Source: Gadus chalcogrammus
Lineage: Eukaryota; Chordata; Actinopteri; Gadiformes; Gadidae
Direction: 5' to 3'
DNA length: 64,000 bases
Assembly (NCBI RefSeq): GCF_026213295.1
Contig: NC_079420.1
Coordinates: forward strand, 8,400,124-8,464,123
Part shown: piece after piece, positions 51,684 to 61,878 of the stretch
Position numbering within the stretch: position 1 is the first letter of the stretch
Layout of the letters: every line of letters starts with the position of its first letter
Translations under genes and position numbers: made by a program
Notes under the pieces: generated by a model
The model's input: the letters and a program-made list of their open reading frames with translations, nothing else
Databases searched by the model: none
Told to the model about the DNA's origin: nothing

Positions 51684-51796
51684 ACTTTTTTAAATATTCA
51701 GTTTTAAAAATTCTTTGTTCAACTTGCTACAAATATAGGGTACATTTCTTGAGTAATTGGCGCTTAATTTGGACTCTCTACTTGTTTATGCAAGTT

Positions 51797-51907
51797 GTCA
51801 GGATGGCCGAGCGGTCTAAGGCGCCAGACTCAAGGATTACTACCTTCCTCAAATCTGAGGTTTCTGGTCTCCAACTGGAGGCGTGCGTTCAAATCCCACT
51901 TCTGACA
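51797..51907 (+). tRNA. trnL-CAA: tRNA-Leu(CAA) copy 75
   Basis: T stem GTGCG, as in copy 39. Confidence 0.82.
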
Positions 51908-52020
51908 ACATTTTTAAATATTCAGTTTTAAAAAATCATTGTTCAACTTGCTACAATTATAAGGTACATTTCTTGAGTAATTGGTGCTTAATTTGGACTC
52001 TCTACTTAATTATACAAGTT

Positions 52021-52131
52021 GTCAGGATGGCAGTGCGGTCTCAGCCGCTAGACTCAAGGATTACTACCTTCCTCAATTCTGAGGTTTCTGGTCTCCAGCT
52101 GGAGGCGTGGGTTCAAATCCCACTTCTGACA
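52021..52131 (+). tRNA. trnL-CAA: tRNA-Leu(CAA) copy 76, degraded
   Basis: A box GGCAGTGCGG; D arm TCTCAGCCGC. Confidence 0.45.
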
Positions 52132-52244
52132 ACTTATTTAAATATTCAGTTTTAAAAAATCATTGTTCAACTTGCTACAATTATAAGGTACATTTCTTGA
52201 GTAATTGGCGCTTAATTTGGACTCTCTACTTATTTATGCCAGTT

Positions 52245-52355
52245 GTCAGGATGGCCGAGCGGTCTAAGGCGCCAGACTCAAGGATTACTACCTTCCTCAA
52301 AACTGAGGTTTCTGGTCTCCAACTGGAGGCGTGAGTTCAAATCCCACATCTGACA
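52245..52355 (+). tRNA. trnL-CAA: tRNA-Leu(CAA) copy 77
   Basis: Type a (AAAAC intron loop, GTGAG, ATCTGAC). Confidence 0.65.
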
Positions 52356-52424
52356 ACTTTTTTAAATATTAATTTCTTGAGTAATTGGCGCTTAATTTGG
52401 ACTCTCTACTAAGTTATGCCTGTT

Positions 52425-52535
52425 GTCAGGATGGCCGAGCGGTCTAAGGCGCCAGACTCAAGGATTACTACCTTCCTCAAATCTGAGGTTTCTGGTCTCT
52501 AACAGGAGGCGTGGGTTCAAATCCCACTTCTGACA
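52425..52535 (+). tRNA. trnL-CAA: tRNA-Leu(CAA) copy 78
   Basis: Variable arm CTCTAACAGG has two changes. Confidence 0.72.
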
Positions 52536-52648
52536 ACTTTTTTAAATATTCAGTTTTAAAAATTCTTTGTTCAACTTGCTACAAATATAGGGTACATTTC
52601 TTGAGTAATTGGCGCTTAATTTGGACTCTCTACTTGTTTATGCAAGTT

Positions 52649-52759
52649 GTCAGGTTGGCCGAGCGATCTAAGGCGCCAAACTCAAGGATTACTACCTTCC
52701 TCAAATCAGAGGTTTCTGGTCTCCAACTGGAGGCGTGGGTTCAAATCCCACTTCTGACA
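52649..52759 (+). tRNA. trnL-CAA: tRNA-Leu(CAA) copy 79
   Basis: Type c with GTCAGGTTGG; last gene of the first seven-gene repeat. Confidence 0.62.
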
Positions 52760-52827
52760 ACGTTTTAAATATTCATTTCTTGAGTAATTGGCGATTAATT
52801 TGGACTCTCTACTTGATAAAACCAGTG

Positions 52828-52938
52828 GTCAGGATGGCCGAGCGGTCTAAGGCGCCAGACTCAAGGATTACTACCTTCCTCAAATCTGAGGTTTCTGGTC
52901 TCCAACTGGAGGCGTGGGTTCAAATCCCACTTCTGACA
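52828..52938 (+). tRNA. trnL-CAA: tRNA-Leu(CAA) copy 80
   Basis: Majority sequence; first gene of the second seven-gene repeat. Confidence 0.93.
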
Positions 52939-53051
52939 ACATTTTTAAATATTCAGTTTTAAAAAATCCTTGTTCAACTTGCTACAATTATAAGATACAT
53001 TTCTTGAGTAATTGGCGCTTAATTTGGACACTCTACTTGATAAAGCCAGTT

Positions 53052-53162
53052 GTCAGGATGGCAGAGCGGTCTAAGGCGCCAGACTTAAGGATTACTATCT
53101 TCCTCAAATCTGAGGTTTCTGGTCTCCAACTGGAGGCGTGGGTTCAAATCTCACTTCTGACA
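53052..53162 (+). tRNA. trnL-TAA: tRNA-Leu(TAA) copy 81
   Basis: Loop CTTAAG; all differences shared with copy 74, 1,479 bp upstream. Confidence 0.75.
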
Positions 53163-53275
53163 ACTTTTTTAAATATTCAGTTTTAAAAATTCTTTGTTCA
53201 ACTTGCTACAAATATAGGGTACATTTCTTGAGTAATTGGCGCTTAATTTGGACTCTCTACTTGTTTATGCAAGTT

Positions 53276-53386
53276 GTCAGGATGGCCGAGCGGTCTAAGG
53301 CGCCAGACTCAAGGATTACTACCTTCCTCAAATCTGAGGTTTCTGGTCTCCAACTGGAGGCGTGCGTTCAAATCCCACTTCTGACA
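53276..53386 (+). tRNA. trnL-CAA: tRNA-Leu(CAA) copy 82
   Basis: T stem GTGCG. Confidence 0.82.
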
Positions 53387-53499
53387 ACATTTTTAAATAT
53401 TCAGTTTTAAAAAATCATTGTTCAACTTGCTACAATTATAAGGTACATTTCTTGAGTAATTGGTGCTTAATTTGGACTCTCTACTTAATTATACAAGTT

Positions 53500-53610
53500 G
53501 TCAGGATGGCAGTGCGGTCTCAGCCGCTAGACTCAAGGATTACTAACTTCCTCAATTCTGAGGTTTCTGGTCTCCAGCTGGAGGCGTGGGTTCAAATCCC
53601 ACTTCTGACA
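53500..53610 (+). tRNA. trnL-CAA: tRNA-Leu(CAA) copy 83, degraded
   Basis: A box GGCAGTGCGG as in copy 76; intron ACTAAC. Confidence 0.45.
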
Positions 53611-53723
53611 ACTTATTTAAATATTCAGTTTTAAAAAATCATTGTTCAACTTGCTACAATTATAAGGTACATTTCTTGAGTAATTGGCGCTTAATTTGGA
53701 CTCTCTACTTATTTATGCCAGTT

Positions 53724-53834
53724 GTCAGGATGGCCGAGCGGTCTAAGGCGCCAGACTCAAGGATTACTACCTTCCTCAAAACTGAGGTTTCTGGTCTCCA
53801 ACTGGAGGCGTGAGTTCAAATCCCACATCTGACA
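53724..53834 (+). tRNA. trnL-CAA: tRNA-Leu(CAA) copy 84
   Basis: Type a. Confidence 0.65.
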
Positions 53835-53903
53835 ACTTTTTTAAATATTAATTTCTTGAGTAATTGGCGCTTAATTTGGACTCTCTACTAAGTTATGACT
53901 GTT

Positions 53904-54014
53904 GTCAGGATGGCCGAGCGGTCTAAGGCGCCAGACTCAAGGATTACTACCTTCCTCAAATCTGAGGTTTCTGGTCTCTAACTGGAGGCGTGGGTTCAAA
54001 TCCCACTTCTGACA
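53904..54014 (+). tRNA. trnL-CAA: tRNA-Leu(CAA) copy 85
   Basis: Variable arm CTCTAACTGG only. Confidence 0.85.
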
Positions 54015-54127
54015 ACTTTTTTAAATATTCAGTTTTAAAAATTCTTTGTTCAACTTGCTACAAATATAGGGTACATTTCTTGAGTAATTGGCGCTTAATT
54101 TGGACTCTCTACTTGTTTATGCAAGTT

Positions 54128-54238
54128 GTCAGGTTGGCCGAGCGATCTAAGGCGCCAAACTCAAGGATTACTACCTTCCTCAAATCAGAGGTTTCTGGTC
54201 TCCAACTGGAGGCGTGGGTTCAAATCCCACTTCTGACA
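54128..54238 (+). tRNA. trnL-CAA: tRNA-Leu(CAA) copy 86
   Basis: Type c with GTCAGGTTGG, as in copy 79. Confidence 0.62.
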
Positions 54239-54350
54239 ACGTTTTAAATATTCAGTTTTAAAAAATCATTGTTCAACTTGCCACAATTATAAGGTACATT
54301 TCTTGAGTAATTGGAGGTTAATTTGGACTCTCTACTAGTTTTTGCAAGTT

Positions 54351-54461
54351 GTCAGGATGGCCGAGTGGTCTAAGGCGCCAGACTCAAGGATTACTACCTT
54401 CCTCAAATCTGAGGTTTCTGTTCTCCAACTGGAGGCGTGGGTTCAAATCCCACTTCTGACA
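54351..54461 (+). tRNA. trnL-CAA: tRNA-Leu(CAA) copy 87
   Basis: GAGTGG; TTCTGTTCTCC as in copy 44, 9,229 bp upstream. Confidence 0.8.
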
Positions 54462-54530
54462 ACTTTTTTAAATATTCATTTCTTGAGTAATTGGCGATTA
54501 ATTTGGACTCTCTACTTGATAAAGCCGTTG

Positions 54531-54641
54531 GTCAGGATGGCCGAGCGGTCTAAGGCGCCAGACTCAAGGATTACTACCTTCCTCAAATCTGAGGTTTCTG
54601 GTCTCCAACTGGAGGCGTGGGTTCAAATCCCACTTCTGACA
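54531..54641 (+). tRNA. trnL-CAA: tRNA-Leu(CAA) copy 88
   Basis: Majority sequence. Confidence 0.93.
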
Positions 54642-54754
54642 ACATTTTTAAATATTCAGTTTTAAAAAATCCTTCTTCAACTTGCTACAATTATAAGATA
54701 CATTTCTTGAGTAATTGGCGCTTAATTTGGACACTCTACTTGCTAAATCCAGTT

Positions 54755-54865
54755 GTCAGGATGGCCGAGCGGTCTAAGGCGCCAGACTCAAGGATTACTA
54801 CCTTCCTCAAATCTGAGGTTTCTGGTCTCCAACTGGAGGCGTGGGTTCAAATCCCACTTCTGACA
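54755..54865 (+). tRNA. trnL-CAA: tRNA-Leu(CAA) copy 89
   Basis: Majority sequence. Confidence 0.93.
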
Positions 54866-54978
54866 ACTTTTTTAAATATTCAGTTTTAAAAATTCTTTGT
54901 TCAACTTGCTACAAATATAGGGTACATTTCTTGAGTAATTGGCGCTTAATTTGGACTCTCTACTTGATTATGCAAGTT

Positions 54979-55089
54979 GTCAGGATGGCCGAGCGGTCTA
55001 AGGCGCTAGACTCAAGGATTACTACCTTCCTCAAAGCTGCGGTTTCTGGTCTCCAACTGGAGGCGTGGGTTCAAATCCCACTTCTGACA
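54979..55089 (+). tRNA. trnL-CAA: tRNA-Leu(CAA) copy 90
   Basis: CTAGA stem with wobble; intron AAAGCTGCGG. Confidence 0.83.
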
Positions 55090-55202
55090 ACATTTTTAAA
55101 TATTCAGTTTTAAAAAATCATTGTTCAAATTGCTACAATTATAAGGTACATTTCTTGAGTAATTGGTGCTTAATTTGGACTCTCTACTTAATTATTCAAG
55201 TG

Positions 55203-55313
55203 GTCAGGATGGCCGAGCGGTCTAAGGCGCCAGACTCAAGGATTACTACCTTCCTCAAATCTGAGGTTTCTGGTCTCCAACTGGAGGCGTGGGTTCAAAT
55301 CCCACTTCTGACA
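55203..55313 (+). tRNA. trnL-CAA: tRNA-Leu(CAA) copy 91
   Basis: Majority sequence; lacks the A-box change of its partner copy 48. Confidence 0.93.
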
Positions 55314-55426
55314 ACATTTTTAAATATTCAGTTTTAAAAAATCCTTGTTCAACTTGCTACAATTATAAGATACATTTCTTGACTAATTGGCGGTTAATTT
55401 GGACACTCTACTTGATAAAGCCAGTT

Positions 55427-55537
55427 GTCAGGATGGCCGAGCGGTCTAAGGCGCCAGACTCAAGGATTACTACCTTCCTCAAATCTGAGGTTTCTGGTCT
55501 CCAACTGGAGGCGTGGGTTCAAATCCTACTTCTGACA
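55427..55537 (+). tRNA. trnL-CAA: tRNA-Leu(CAA) copy 92
   Basis: T stem ATCCTAC only. Confidence 0.85.
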
Positions 55538-55650
55538 ACTTTTTTAAATATTCAGTTTTAAAAAATCTTTGTTCAACTTGCTACAAATATAGGGTACATT
55601 TCTTGAGTAATTGGCGCTTAATTTGGACTCTCTACTTGTTTATGCAAGTT

Positions 55651-55761
55651 GTCAGGATGGCCGAGCGGTCTAAGGCGCCAGACTCAAGGATTACTACCTT
55701 CCTCAAATCTGAGGTTTCTGGTCTCCAACTGGAGGCGTGGGTTCAAATCCCACTCCTGAAA
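55651..55761 (+). tRNA. trnL-CAA: tRNA-Leu(CAA) copy 93
   Basis: 3' end TCCTGAAA, shared with copy 50. Confidence 0.65.
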
Positions 55762-55874
55762 ACATTATTAAATATTCAGTTTTAAAAAATCATTGTTCAA
55801 CTTGCTACAATTATAAGGTACATTTCTTGAGTAATTGGTGCTTAATTTGGACTCTCTACTTAATTATGCAAGTT

Positions 55875-55985
55875 GTCAGGATGGCCGAGCAGTCTAAGGT
55901 GCTAGACTCAAGGATTACTACCTTCCTCAATTCTGAGGTTTCTGGTCTCCAGCTGGAGGAGTGGGTTCAAATCCCACTTCTGACA
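55875..55985 (+). tRNA. trnL-CAA: tRNA-Leu(CAA) copy 94
   Basis: GAGCAG, GTGCTAGA, and GGAGGAGTGG after the variable arm. Confidence 0.65.
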
Positions 55986-56098
55986 ACTTATTTAAATATT
56001 CAGTTTTAAAAAATCATTGTTCAACTTGCTACAATTATAAGGTACATTTCTTGAGTAATTGGCGCTTAATTTGGACTCTCTACTTATTTATACCAGTT

Positions 56099-56209
56099 GT
56101 CAGGATGGCCGCGCGGTCTAAGGCGCCAGACTCAAGGATTACTACCTTCCTCAAAACTGAGGTTTCTGGTCTCCAACTGGAGGCGTGAGTTCAAATCCCA
56201 CATCTGACA
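56099..56209 (+). tRNA. trnL-CAA: tRNA-Leu(CAA) copy 95
   Basis: Type a with GGCCGCGCGG, as in copy 52. Confidence 0.58.
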
Positions 56210-56278
56210 ACTTTTTTAAATATTAATTTCTTGAGTAATTGGCGCTTAATTTGGACTCTCTACTAAGTTATGCCTGTT

Positions 56279-56389
56279 GTCAGGATGGCCGAGCGGTCTA
56301 AGGCGCCAGACTCAAGGATTACTACCTTCCTCAAATCTGAGGTTTCTGGTCTCCAACTGGAGGCGTGGGTTCAAATCCCACTTCTGACA
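56279..56389 (+). tRNA. trnL-CAA: tRNA-Leu(CAA) copy 96
   Basis: Majority sequence. Confidence 0.93.
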
Positions 56390-56501
56390 ACTTTTTAAAT
56401 ATTCAGTTTTAAAAATTCTTTGTTCAACTTGCTACAAATATAGGGTACATTTCTTGAGTAATTGGCGCTTAATTTGGACTCTCTACTTGTTTATGCAAGT
56501 T

Positions 56502-56612
56502 GTCAGGATGGCCGAGTGATCTAAGGCGCCAAACTCTAGGATTACTACCTTCCTCAAATCAGAGGTTTCTGGTCTCCAACTGGAGGCGTGGGTTCAAATC
56601 CCATTTCTGACA
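56502..56612 (+). tRNA. tRNA-Leu body, anticodon CTA (amber), copy 97
   Basis: CTCTAG loop, CCAAA stem and CCATTTC, all shared with copy 54. Confidence 0.7.
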
Positions 56613-56724
56613 ACGTTTTAAATATTCAGTTTTAAAAAATCATTGTTCAACTTGCCACAATTATAAGGTACATTTCTTGAGTAATTGGAGGTTAATTTGG
56701 ACTCTCTACTTGTTTTTGCAAGTT

Positions 56725-56835
56725 GTCAGGATGGCCGAGTGGTCTAAGGCGCCAGACTCAAGGATTACTACCTTCCTCAAATCTGAGGTTTCTGGTCTCC
56801 AACTGGAGGCGTGGGTTCAAATCCCACTTCTGACA
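56725..56835 (+). tRNA. trnL-CAA: tRNA-Leu(CAA) copy 98
   Basis: GAGTGG only. Confidence 0.92.
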
Positions 56836-56904
56836 ACTTTTTTAAATATTCATTTCTTGAGTAATTGGCGATTAATTTGGACTCTCTACTTGATAAAACC
56901 AGTG

Positions 56905-57015
56905 GTCAGGATGGCCGAGCGGTCTAAGGCGCCAGACTCAAGGATTACTACCTTCCTCAAATCTGAGGTTTCTGGTCTCCAACTGGAGGCGTGGGTTCAA
57001 ATCCCACTTCTGACA
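56905..57015 (+). tRNA. trnL-CAA: tRNA-Leu(CAA) copy 99
   Basis: Majority sequence. Confidence 0.93.
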
Positions 57016-57128
57016 ACATTTTTAAATATTCAGTTTTAAAAAATCCTTGTTCAACTTGCTACAATTATAAGATACATTTCTTGAGTAATTGGCGCTTAAT
57101 TTGGACACTCTACTTGATAAAGCCAGTT

Positions 57129-57239
57129 GTCAGGATGGCCGAGCGGTCTAAGGCGCCAGACTCAAGGATTACTACCTTCTTCAAATCTGAGGTTTCTGGT
57201 CTCCAACTGGAGGCGTGGGTTCAAATCCCACTTCTGACA
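57129..57239 (+). tRNA. trnL-CAA: tRNA-Leu(CAA) copy 100
   Basis: Intron TTCTTC only. Confidence 0.91.
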
Positions 57240-57352
57240 ACTTTTTTAAATATTCAGTTTTAAAAATTCTTTGTTCAACTTGCTACAAATATAGGGTACA
57301 TTTCTTGAGTAATTGGCGCTTAATTTGGACTCTCTACTTGTTTATGCAAGTT

Positions 57353-57463
57353 GTCAGGATGGCCGAGCGGTCTAAGGCGCCAGACTCAAGGATTACTACC
57401 TTCCTCAAATCTGAGGTTTCTGGTCTCCAACTGGAGGCGTGGGTTCAAATCCCACTTCTGACA
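57353..57463 (+). tRNA. trnL-CAA: tRNA-Leu(CAA) copy 101
   Basis: Majority sequence. Confidence 0.93.
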
Positions 57464-57576
57464 ACATTTTTAAATATTCAGTTTTAAAAAATCATTGTTC
57501 AACTTGCTACAATTATAAGGTACATTTCTTGAGTAATTGGTGCTTAATTTGGACTCTCTACTTAATTATGCAAGTT

Positions 57577-57687
57577 GTCAGGATGGCCGAGCGGTCTAAG
57601 GCGCTAGACTCAAGGATTACTACCTTCCTCATTTCTGAGGTTTCTGGTCTCCAGCTGGAGGCGTGGGTTCAAATCCCACTTCGGACA
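57577..57687 (+). tRNA. trnL-CAA: tRNA-Leu(CAA) copy 102
   Basis: CTAGA, intron CATTTCTG, TTCGGAC mismatch. Confidence 0.72.
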
Positions 57688-57800
57688 ACTTATTTAAATA
57701 TTCAGTTTTAAAAAATCATTGTTCAACTTGCTTAAATTATAAGATACATTTCTTGAGTAATTGGCGCTTAATTTGGACTCTCTATTTGATTATGCAAGTT

Positions 57801-57911
57801 GTCAGGATGGCCGAGCGGTCCAAGGCGCCAGACTCAAGGATTACAACCTTCCTCAAATCTGAGGTTTCTGGTCTCCAACTGGAGGCGTGGGTTCAAATCC
57901 CACTTCTGACA
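57801..57911 (+). tRNA. trnL-CAA: tRNA-Leu(CAA) copy 103
   Basis: GGTCCAAGG; intron ATTACAACC. Confidence 0.87.
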
Positions 57912-58024
57912 ACTTTTTTAAATATTCAGTTTTAAAAATTCATTTTTCAACTTGCTGCAAATATAGGGTACATTTCTTGAGTAATTGGCGCTTAATTTGG
58001 ACTCTCTACTTGAATATGCAAGTT

Positions 58025-58135
58025 GTCAGGATGGCCGAGTGGTCTAAGGCGCCAGACTCAAGGATTACTACCTTCCTTAAGTCTGAGGTTTCTGGTGTCG
58101 AACTGGCGGCGTGGGTTCAAATCCCACTTCTGACA
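58025..58135 (+). tRNA. trnL-CAA: tRNA-Leu(CAA) copy 104
   Basis: Variable arm GTGTCGAACTGGCGGC altered. Confidence 0.6.
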
Positions 58136-58248
58136 ACTTTATTAAATATTCAGTTTTAAAAAATCATTGTTCAACTTGCTACAATTATAAGGTACATTTC
58201 TTGAGTAATTGGCGCTTAATTTGGACTCACCACTTATTTATACCAGTT

Positions 58249-58359
58249 GTCAGGATGGCCGAGCGGTCTAAGGCGCCAGACTAAAGGATTGCAACCTTCC
58301 TCTAATCTGAGGTTTCTGGTCTCCAACTCGAGGCGTGTGTTCAAATCCCACTTCTGACA
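58249..58359 (+). tRNA. tRNA-Leu body, anticodon AAA, copy 105
   Basis: CTAAAG loop; same linked changes as copy 62, 9,228 bp upstream. Confidence 0.6.
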
Positions 58360-58472
58360 ACTTTTTTAAATATTCATTTTTAAAAATTCATTTTTCAACT
58401 TGCTGCAAATATAGGGTACATTTCTTGAGTAATTGGCGCTTAATTTGGACTCTCTACTTGGATATGCAAGTT

Positions 58473-58583
58473 GTCAGGATGGCCGAGCTGTCTAAGGCGC
58501 CAGACTCAAGGATTACTACCTTCCTCAAATCTGAGGTTTCTGGTCTCGAACTGGCGGCGTGTGTTCAAATCCCACTTCTGACA
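58473..58583 (+). tRNA. trnL-CAA: tRNA-Leu(CAA) copy 106
   Basis: GAGCTG D loop and TCGAACTGGCGGC variable arm. Last gene of block B. Confidence 0.57.
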
Positions 58584-58696
58584 ACTTTATTAAATATTCA
58601 GTTTTAAAAAATCATTGTTCAACTTGCTACAATTATAAGGTACATTTCTTGAGTAATTGGCGGTTAATTTGGACTCTCTACTTATTTATGCCAGTT

Positions 58697-58807
58697 GTCA
58701 GGTTGGCCGAGCGGTCTAAGGCGCCAGACTCAAGGATTACTACCTTCCTCAAAACTGAGGTTTCTGGTCTCCAACTGGAGGCGTTAGTTCAAATCCCACA
58801 TCTGAAA
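58697..58807 (+). tRNA. trnL-CAA: tRNA-Leu(CAA) copy 107
   Basis: Type a with GTCAGGTTGG, T stem GTTAG, and end CTGAAA. Confidence 0.48.
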
Positions 58808-58876
58808 ACTTTTTTAAATATTAATTTCTTGAGTAATTGGCGGTTAATTTGGACTCTCTACTAAGTTATCCCTGTT

Positions 58877-58987
58877 GTCAGGATGGCCGAGCGGTCTAAG
58901 GCGCCAGACTCAAGGATAACTACCTTCCTCAAATCTGAGGTTTCTGGTCTCCAACTGGAGGCGTGGGTTCAAATCTCACTTCTGACA
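58877..58987 (+). tRNA. trnL-CAA: tRNA-Leu(CAA) copy 108
   Basis: Intron GGATAAC; ATCTCAC T stem. Confidence 0.82.
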
Positions 58988-59100
58988 ACTTTTTTAAATA
59001 TTCAGTTTTAAAAATTCTTTGTTCAACTTGCTACAAATATAGGGTACATTTCTTGAGTAATTGGCGCTTAATTTGGACTCTCTACTTGTTTATGCAAGTT

Positions 59101-59211
59101 GTCAGGATGGCCGAGCGATCTAAGGCGCCAAACTCAAGGATTACTACCTTCCTCAAATCAGAGGTTTCTGGTCTCCAACTGGAGGCGTGGGTTCAAATCC
59201 CACTTCTGACA
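59101..59211 (+). tRNA. trnL-CAA: tRNA-Leu(CAA) copy 109
   Basis: Type c. Confidence 0.68.
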
Positions 59212-59323
59212 ACGTTTTAAATATTCAGTTTTAAAAAATCATTGTTCAACTTGCCACAATTATAAGGTAAATTTCTTGAGTAATTGGAGGTTAATTTGGA
59301 CTCTCTACTTGTTTTTGCAAGTT

Positions 59324-59434
59324 GTCAGGATGGCCGAGTGGTCTAAGGCGCCAGACTCAAGGATTACTACCTTCCTCAAATCTGAGGTTTCTGGTCTCCA
59401 ACTGGAGGCGTGGGTTCAAATCCCACTTCTGACA
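59324..59434 (+). tRNA. trnL-CAA: tRNA-Leu(CAA) copy 110
   Basis: GAGTGG only. Confidence 0.92.
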
Positions 59435-59503
59435 ACTTTTTTAAATATTAATTTCTTGAGTAATTGGCGATTAATTTGGACTCTCTACTTGATAAAGCCA
59501 GTG

Positions 59504-59614
59504 GTCAGGATGGCCGAGCGGTCTAAGGCGCCAGACTCAAGGATTACTACCTTCCTCAAATCTGAGGTTTCTGGTCTCCAACTGGAGGCGTGGGTTCAAA
59601 TCCCACTTCTGACA
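59504..59614 (+). tRNA. trnL-CAA: tRNA-Leu(CAA) copy 111
   Basis: Majority sequence with a T6 run downstream. Confidence 0.94.
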
Positions 59615-59727
59615 ACTTTTTTAAATATTCAGTTTTAAAAAATCCTTGTTCAACTTGCTACAATTATAAGATACATTTCTTGAGTAATTGGGGCTTAATT
59701 TGGACACTCTACTTGATATAGCCAGTT

Positions 59728-59838
59728 GTCAGGATGGCCGAGCGGTCTAAGGCGCCAGACTCAAGGATTACTACCTTCCTCAAATCTGAGGTTTATGGTC
59801 TCCAACTGGAGGCGTGGGTTCAAATCCCACTTCTGACA
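59728..59838 (+). tRNA. trnL-CAA: tRNA-Leu(CAA) copy 112
   Basis: TTATGG breaks anticodon-stem pair 30:40. Confidence 0.72.
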
Positions 59839-59951
59839 ACTTTTTTAAATATTCAGTTTTAAAAATTCTTTGTTCAACTTGCTACAAATATAGGGTACAT
59901 TTCTTGAGTAATTGGCGCTTAATTTGGACTCTCTACTTGTTTATGCAAGTT

Positions 59952-60062
59952 GTCAGGATGGCCGAGCGGTCTAAGGCGCCAGACTCAAGGATTACTACCG
60001 TCCTCAAATCTGAGGTTTCTGGTCTCCAACTGGAGGCGTGGGTTCAAATCCCACTTCTGACA
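59952..60062 (+). tRNA. trnL-CAA: tRNA-Leu(CAA) copy 113
   Basis: Intron ACCGTCC only. Confidence 0.91.
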
Positions 60063-60175
60063 ACATTTTTCAATATTCAGTTTTAAAAAATCATTGTTCA
60101 ACTTGCTACAATTATAAGGTACATTTCTTGAGTAATTGGTGCTTAATTTGGACTCTCTACTTAATTATGCAAGTT

Positions 60176-60286
60176 GTCAGGATGGCCGAGCGGTCTAAGG
60201 TGCTAGACTCAAGGATTACTACCTTCCTCAATTCTGAGGTTTCTGGTCTCCAGCTGGAGGCGTGGGTTCAAATCCCACTTCTGACA
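60176..60286 (+). tRNA. trnL-CAA: tRNA-Leu(CAA) copy 114
   Basis: AAGGTGCTAGA; CCAGCTGG variable loop. Confidence 0.78.
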
Positions 60287-60399
60287 ACATATTTAAATAT
60301 TCAGTTTTAAAAAATCATTGTTCAACTTGCTACAATTATAAGGTACATTTCTTGAGTAATTGGCGCTTAATTTGGACTCTCTACATATTTATGCCAGTT

Positions 60400-60510
60400 G
60401 TCAGGATGGCCGAGCGGTCTAAGGCGCCAGACTCAAGGATTACTACCTTCCTTAAAACTGAGGTTTCTGGTCTCCAACTGGAGGCGTGAGTTCAAATCCC
60501 ACATCTGACA
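60400..60510 (+). tRNA. trnL-CAA: tRNA-Leu(CAA) copy 115
   Basis: Type a; intron CCTTAAAAC. Confidence 0.63.
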
Positions 60511-60579
60511 ACTTTTTTAAATATTAATTTCTTGAGTAATTGGCACTTAATTTGGACTCTCTACTAAGTTATGCCTGTT

Positions 60580-60690
60580 GTCAGGATGGCCGAGCGGTCT
60601 AAGGCGCCAGACTCAAGGATCACTACCTTCCTCAAATCTGAGGTTTCTGGTCTCCAACTGGAGGCGTGGGTTCAAATCCCACTTCTGACA
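60580..60690 (+). tRNA. trnL-CAA: tRNA-Leu(CAA) copy 116
   Basis: Intron GGATCAC only. Confidence 0.91.
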
Positions 60691-60803
60691 ACTTTTTTAA
60701 ATATTCAGTTTTAAAAATTCTTTGTTCAACTTGCTACAAATATAGGGTACATTTCTTGAGTAATTGGCGCTTAATTTGGACTCTCTACTTGTTCATGCAA
60801 GTT

Positions 60804-60914
60804 GTCAGGATGGCAGAGCGATCTAAGGCGCCAAACTCAAGGATTACTACCTTCCTCAAATCCGAGGTTTCTGGTCTCCAACTGGAGGCGTGGGTTCAAA
60901 TCCCACTTCTGACA
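60804..60914 (+). tRNA. trnL-CAA: tRNA-Leu(CAA) copy 117
   Basis: Type c with GGCAGAGCGATC. Confidence 0.58.
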
Positions 60915-61026
60915 ACGTTTTAAATATTCAGTTTTAAAAAATCATTGTTCAACTTGCCACAATTATAAGGTACATTTCTTGAGTAATTGGAGGTTAATTT
61001 GGACTCTCTACTAGTTTTTGCAAGTT

Positions 61027-61137
61027 GTCAGGATGGCCGAGTGGTCTAAGGCGCCAGACTCAAGGATTACTAACTTCCTCAAATCTGAGGTTTCTGGTCT
61101 CCAACTGGAGGCGTGGGTTCAAATCCCACTTCTGACA
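61027..61137 (+). tRNA. trnL-CAA: tRNA-Leu(CAA) copy 118
   Basis: GAGTGG; intron ACTAAC. Confidence 0.9.
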
Positions 61138-61206
61138 ACTTTTTTAAACATTCATTTCTTGAGTAATTAGCGATTAATTTGGACTCTCTACTTGATAAAG
61201 CCAGTG

Positions 61207-61317
61207 GTCAGGATGGCCGAGCGGTCTAAGGCGCTAGACTCAAGGATTACTACCTTCCTCAAATCTGAGGTTTCTGGTCTCCAACTGGAGGCGTGGGTTC
61301 AAATCCCACTTCTGACA
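61207..61317 (+). tRNA. trnL-CAA: tRNA-Leu(CAA) copy 119
   Basis: CTAGA stem with wobble; otherwise majority. Confidence 0.88.
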
Positions 61318-61430
61318 ACATTTTTAAATATTCAGTTTTAAAAAATCCTTGTTCAACTTGCTACAATTATAAGATACATTTCTTGAGTAATTGGCGCTTA
61401 ATTTGGACACTCTACTTGTTAAAGCCAGTT

Positions 61431-61541
61431 GTCAGGATGGCCGAGCGGTCTAAGGCGCCAGACTCAAGGATTACTACCTTCCTCAAATCTGAGGTTTCTG
61501 GTCTCCAACTGGAGGCGTGGGTTCAAATCCCACTTCTGATA
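61431..61541 (+). tRNA. trnL-CAA: tRNA-Leu(CAA) copy 120
   Basis: 3' end CTGATA leaves a G:U pair at 1:72. Confidence 0.82.
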
Positions 61542-61654
61542 ACTTTTTTAAATATTCAGTTTTAAAAATTCTTTGTTCAACTTGCTACAAATATAGGGTA
61601 CATTTCTTGAGTAATTGGCGCTTAATTTGGACTCTCTACTTGTTTATGCAAGTT

Positions 61655-61765
61655 GTCAGGATGGCCGAGCGGTCTAAGGCGCCAGACTCAAGGATTACTA
61701 CCTTCCTCAAATCTGAGGTTCTTGGTCTCCAACTGGAGGCGTGGGTTCAAATCCCACTTCTGACA
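61655..61765 (+). tRNA. trnL-CAA: tRNA-Leu(CAA) copy 121
   Basis: GGTTCTTGG at the 3' intron junction disturbs the anticodon stem. Confidence 0.65.
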
Positions 61766-61878
61766 ACATTTTTAAATATTCAGTTTTAAAAAATCATTGT
61801 TCAACTTGCTACAATTATAAGGTACATTTCTTGAGTAATTGGTGCTTAATTTGGACTCTCTACTTAATTATGCAAGTT

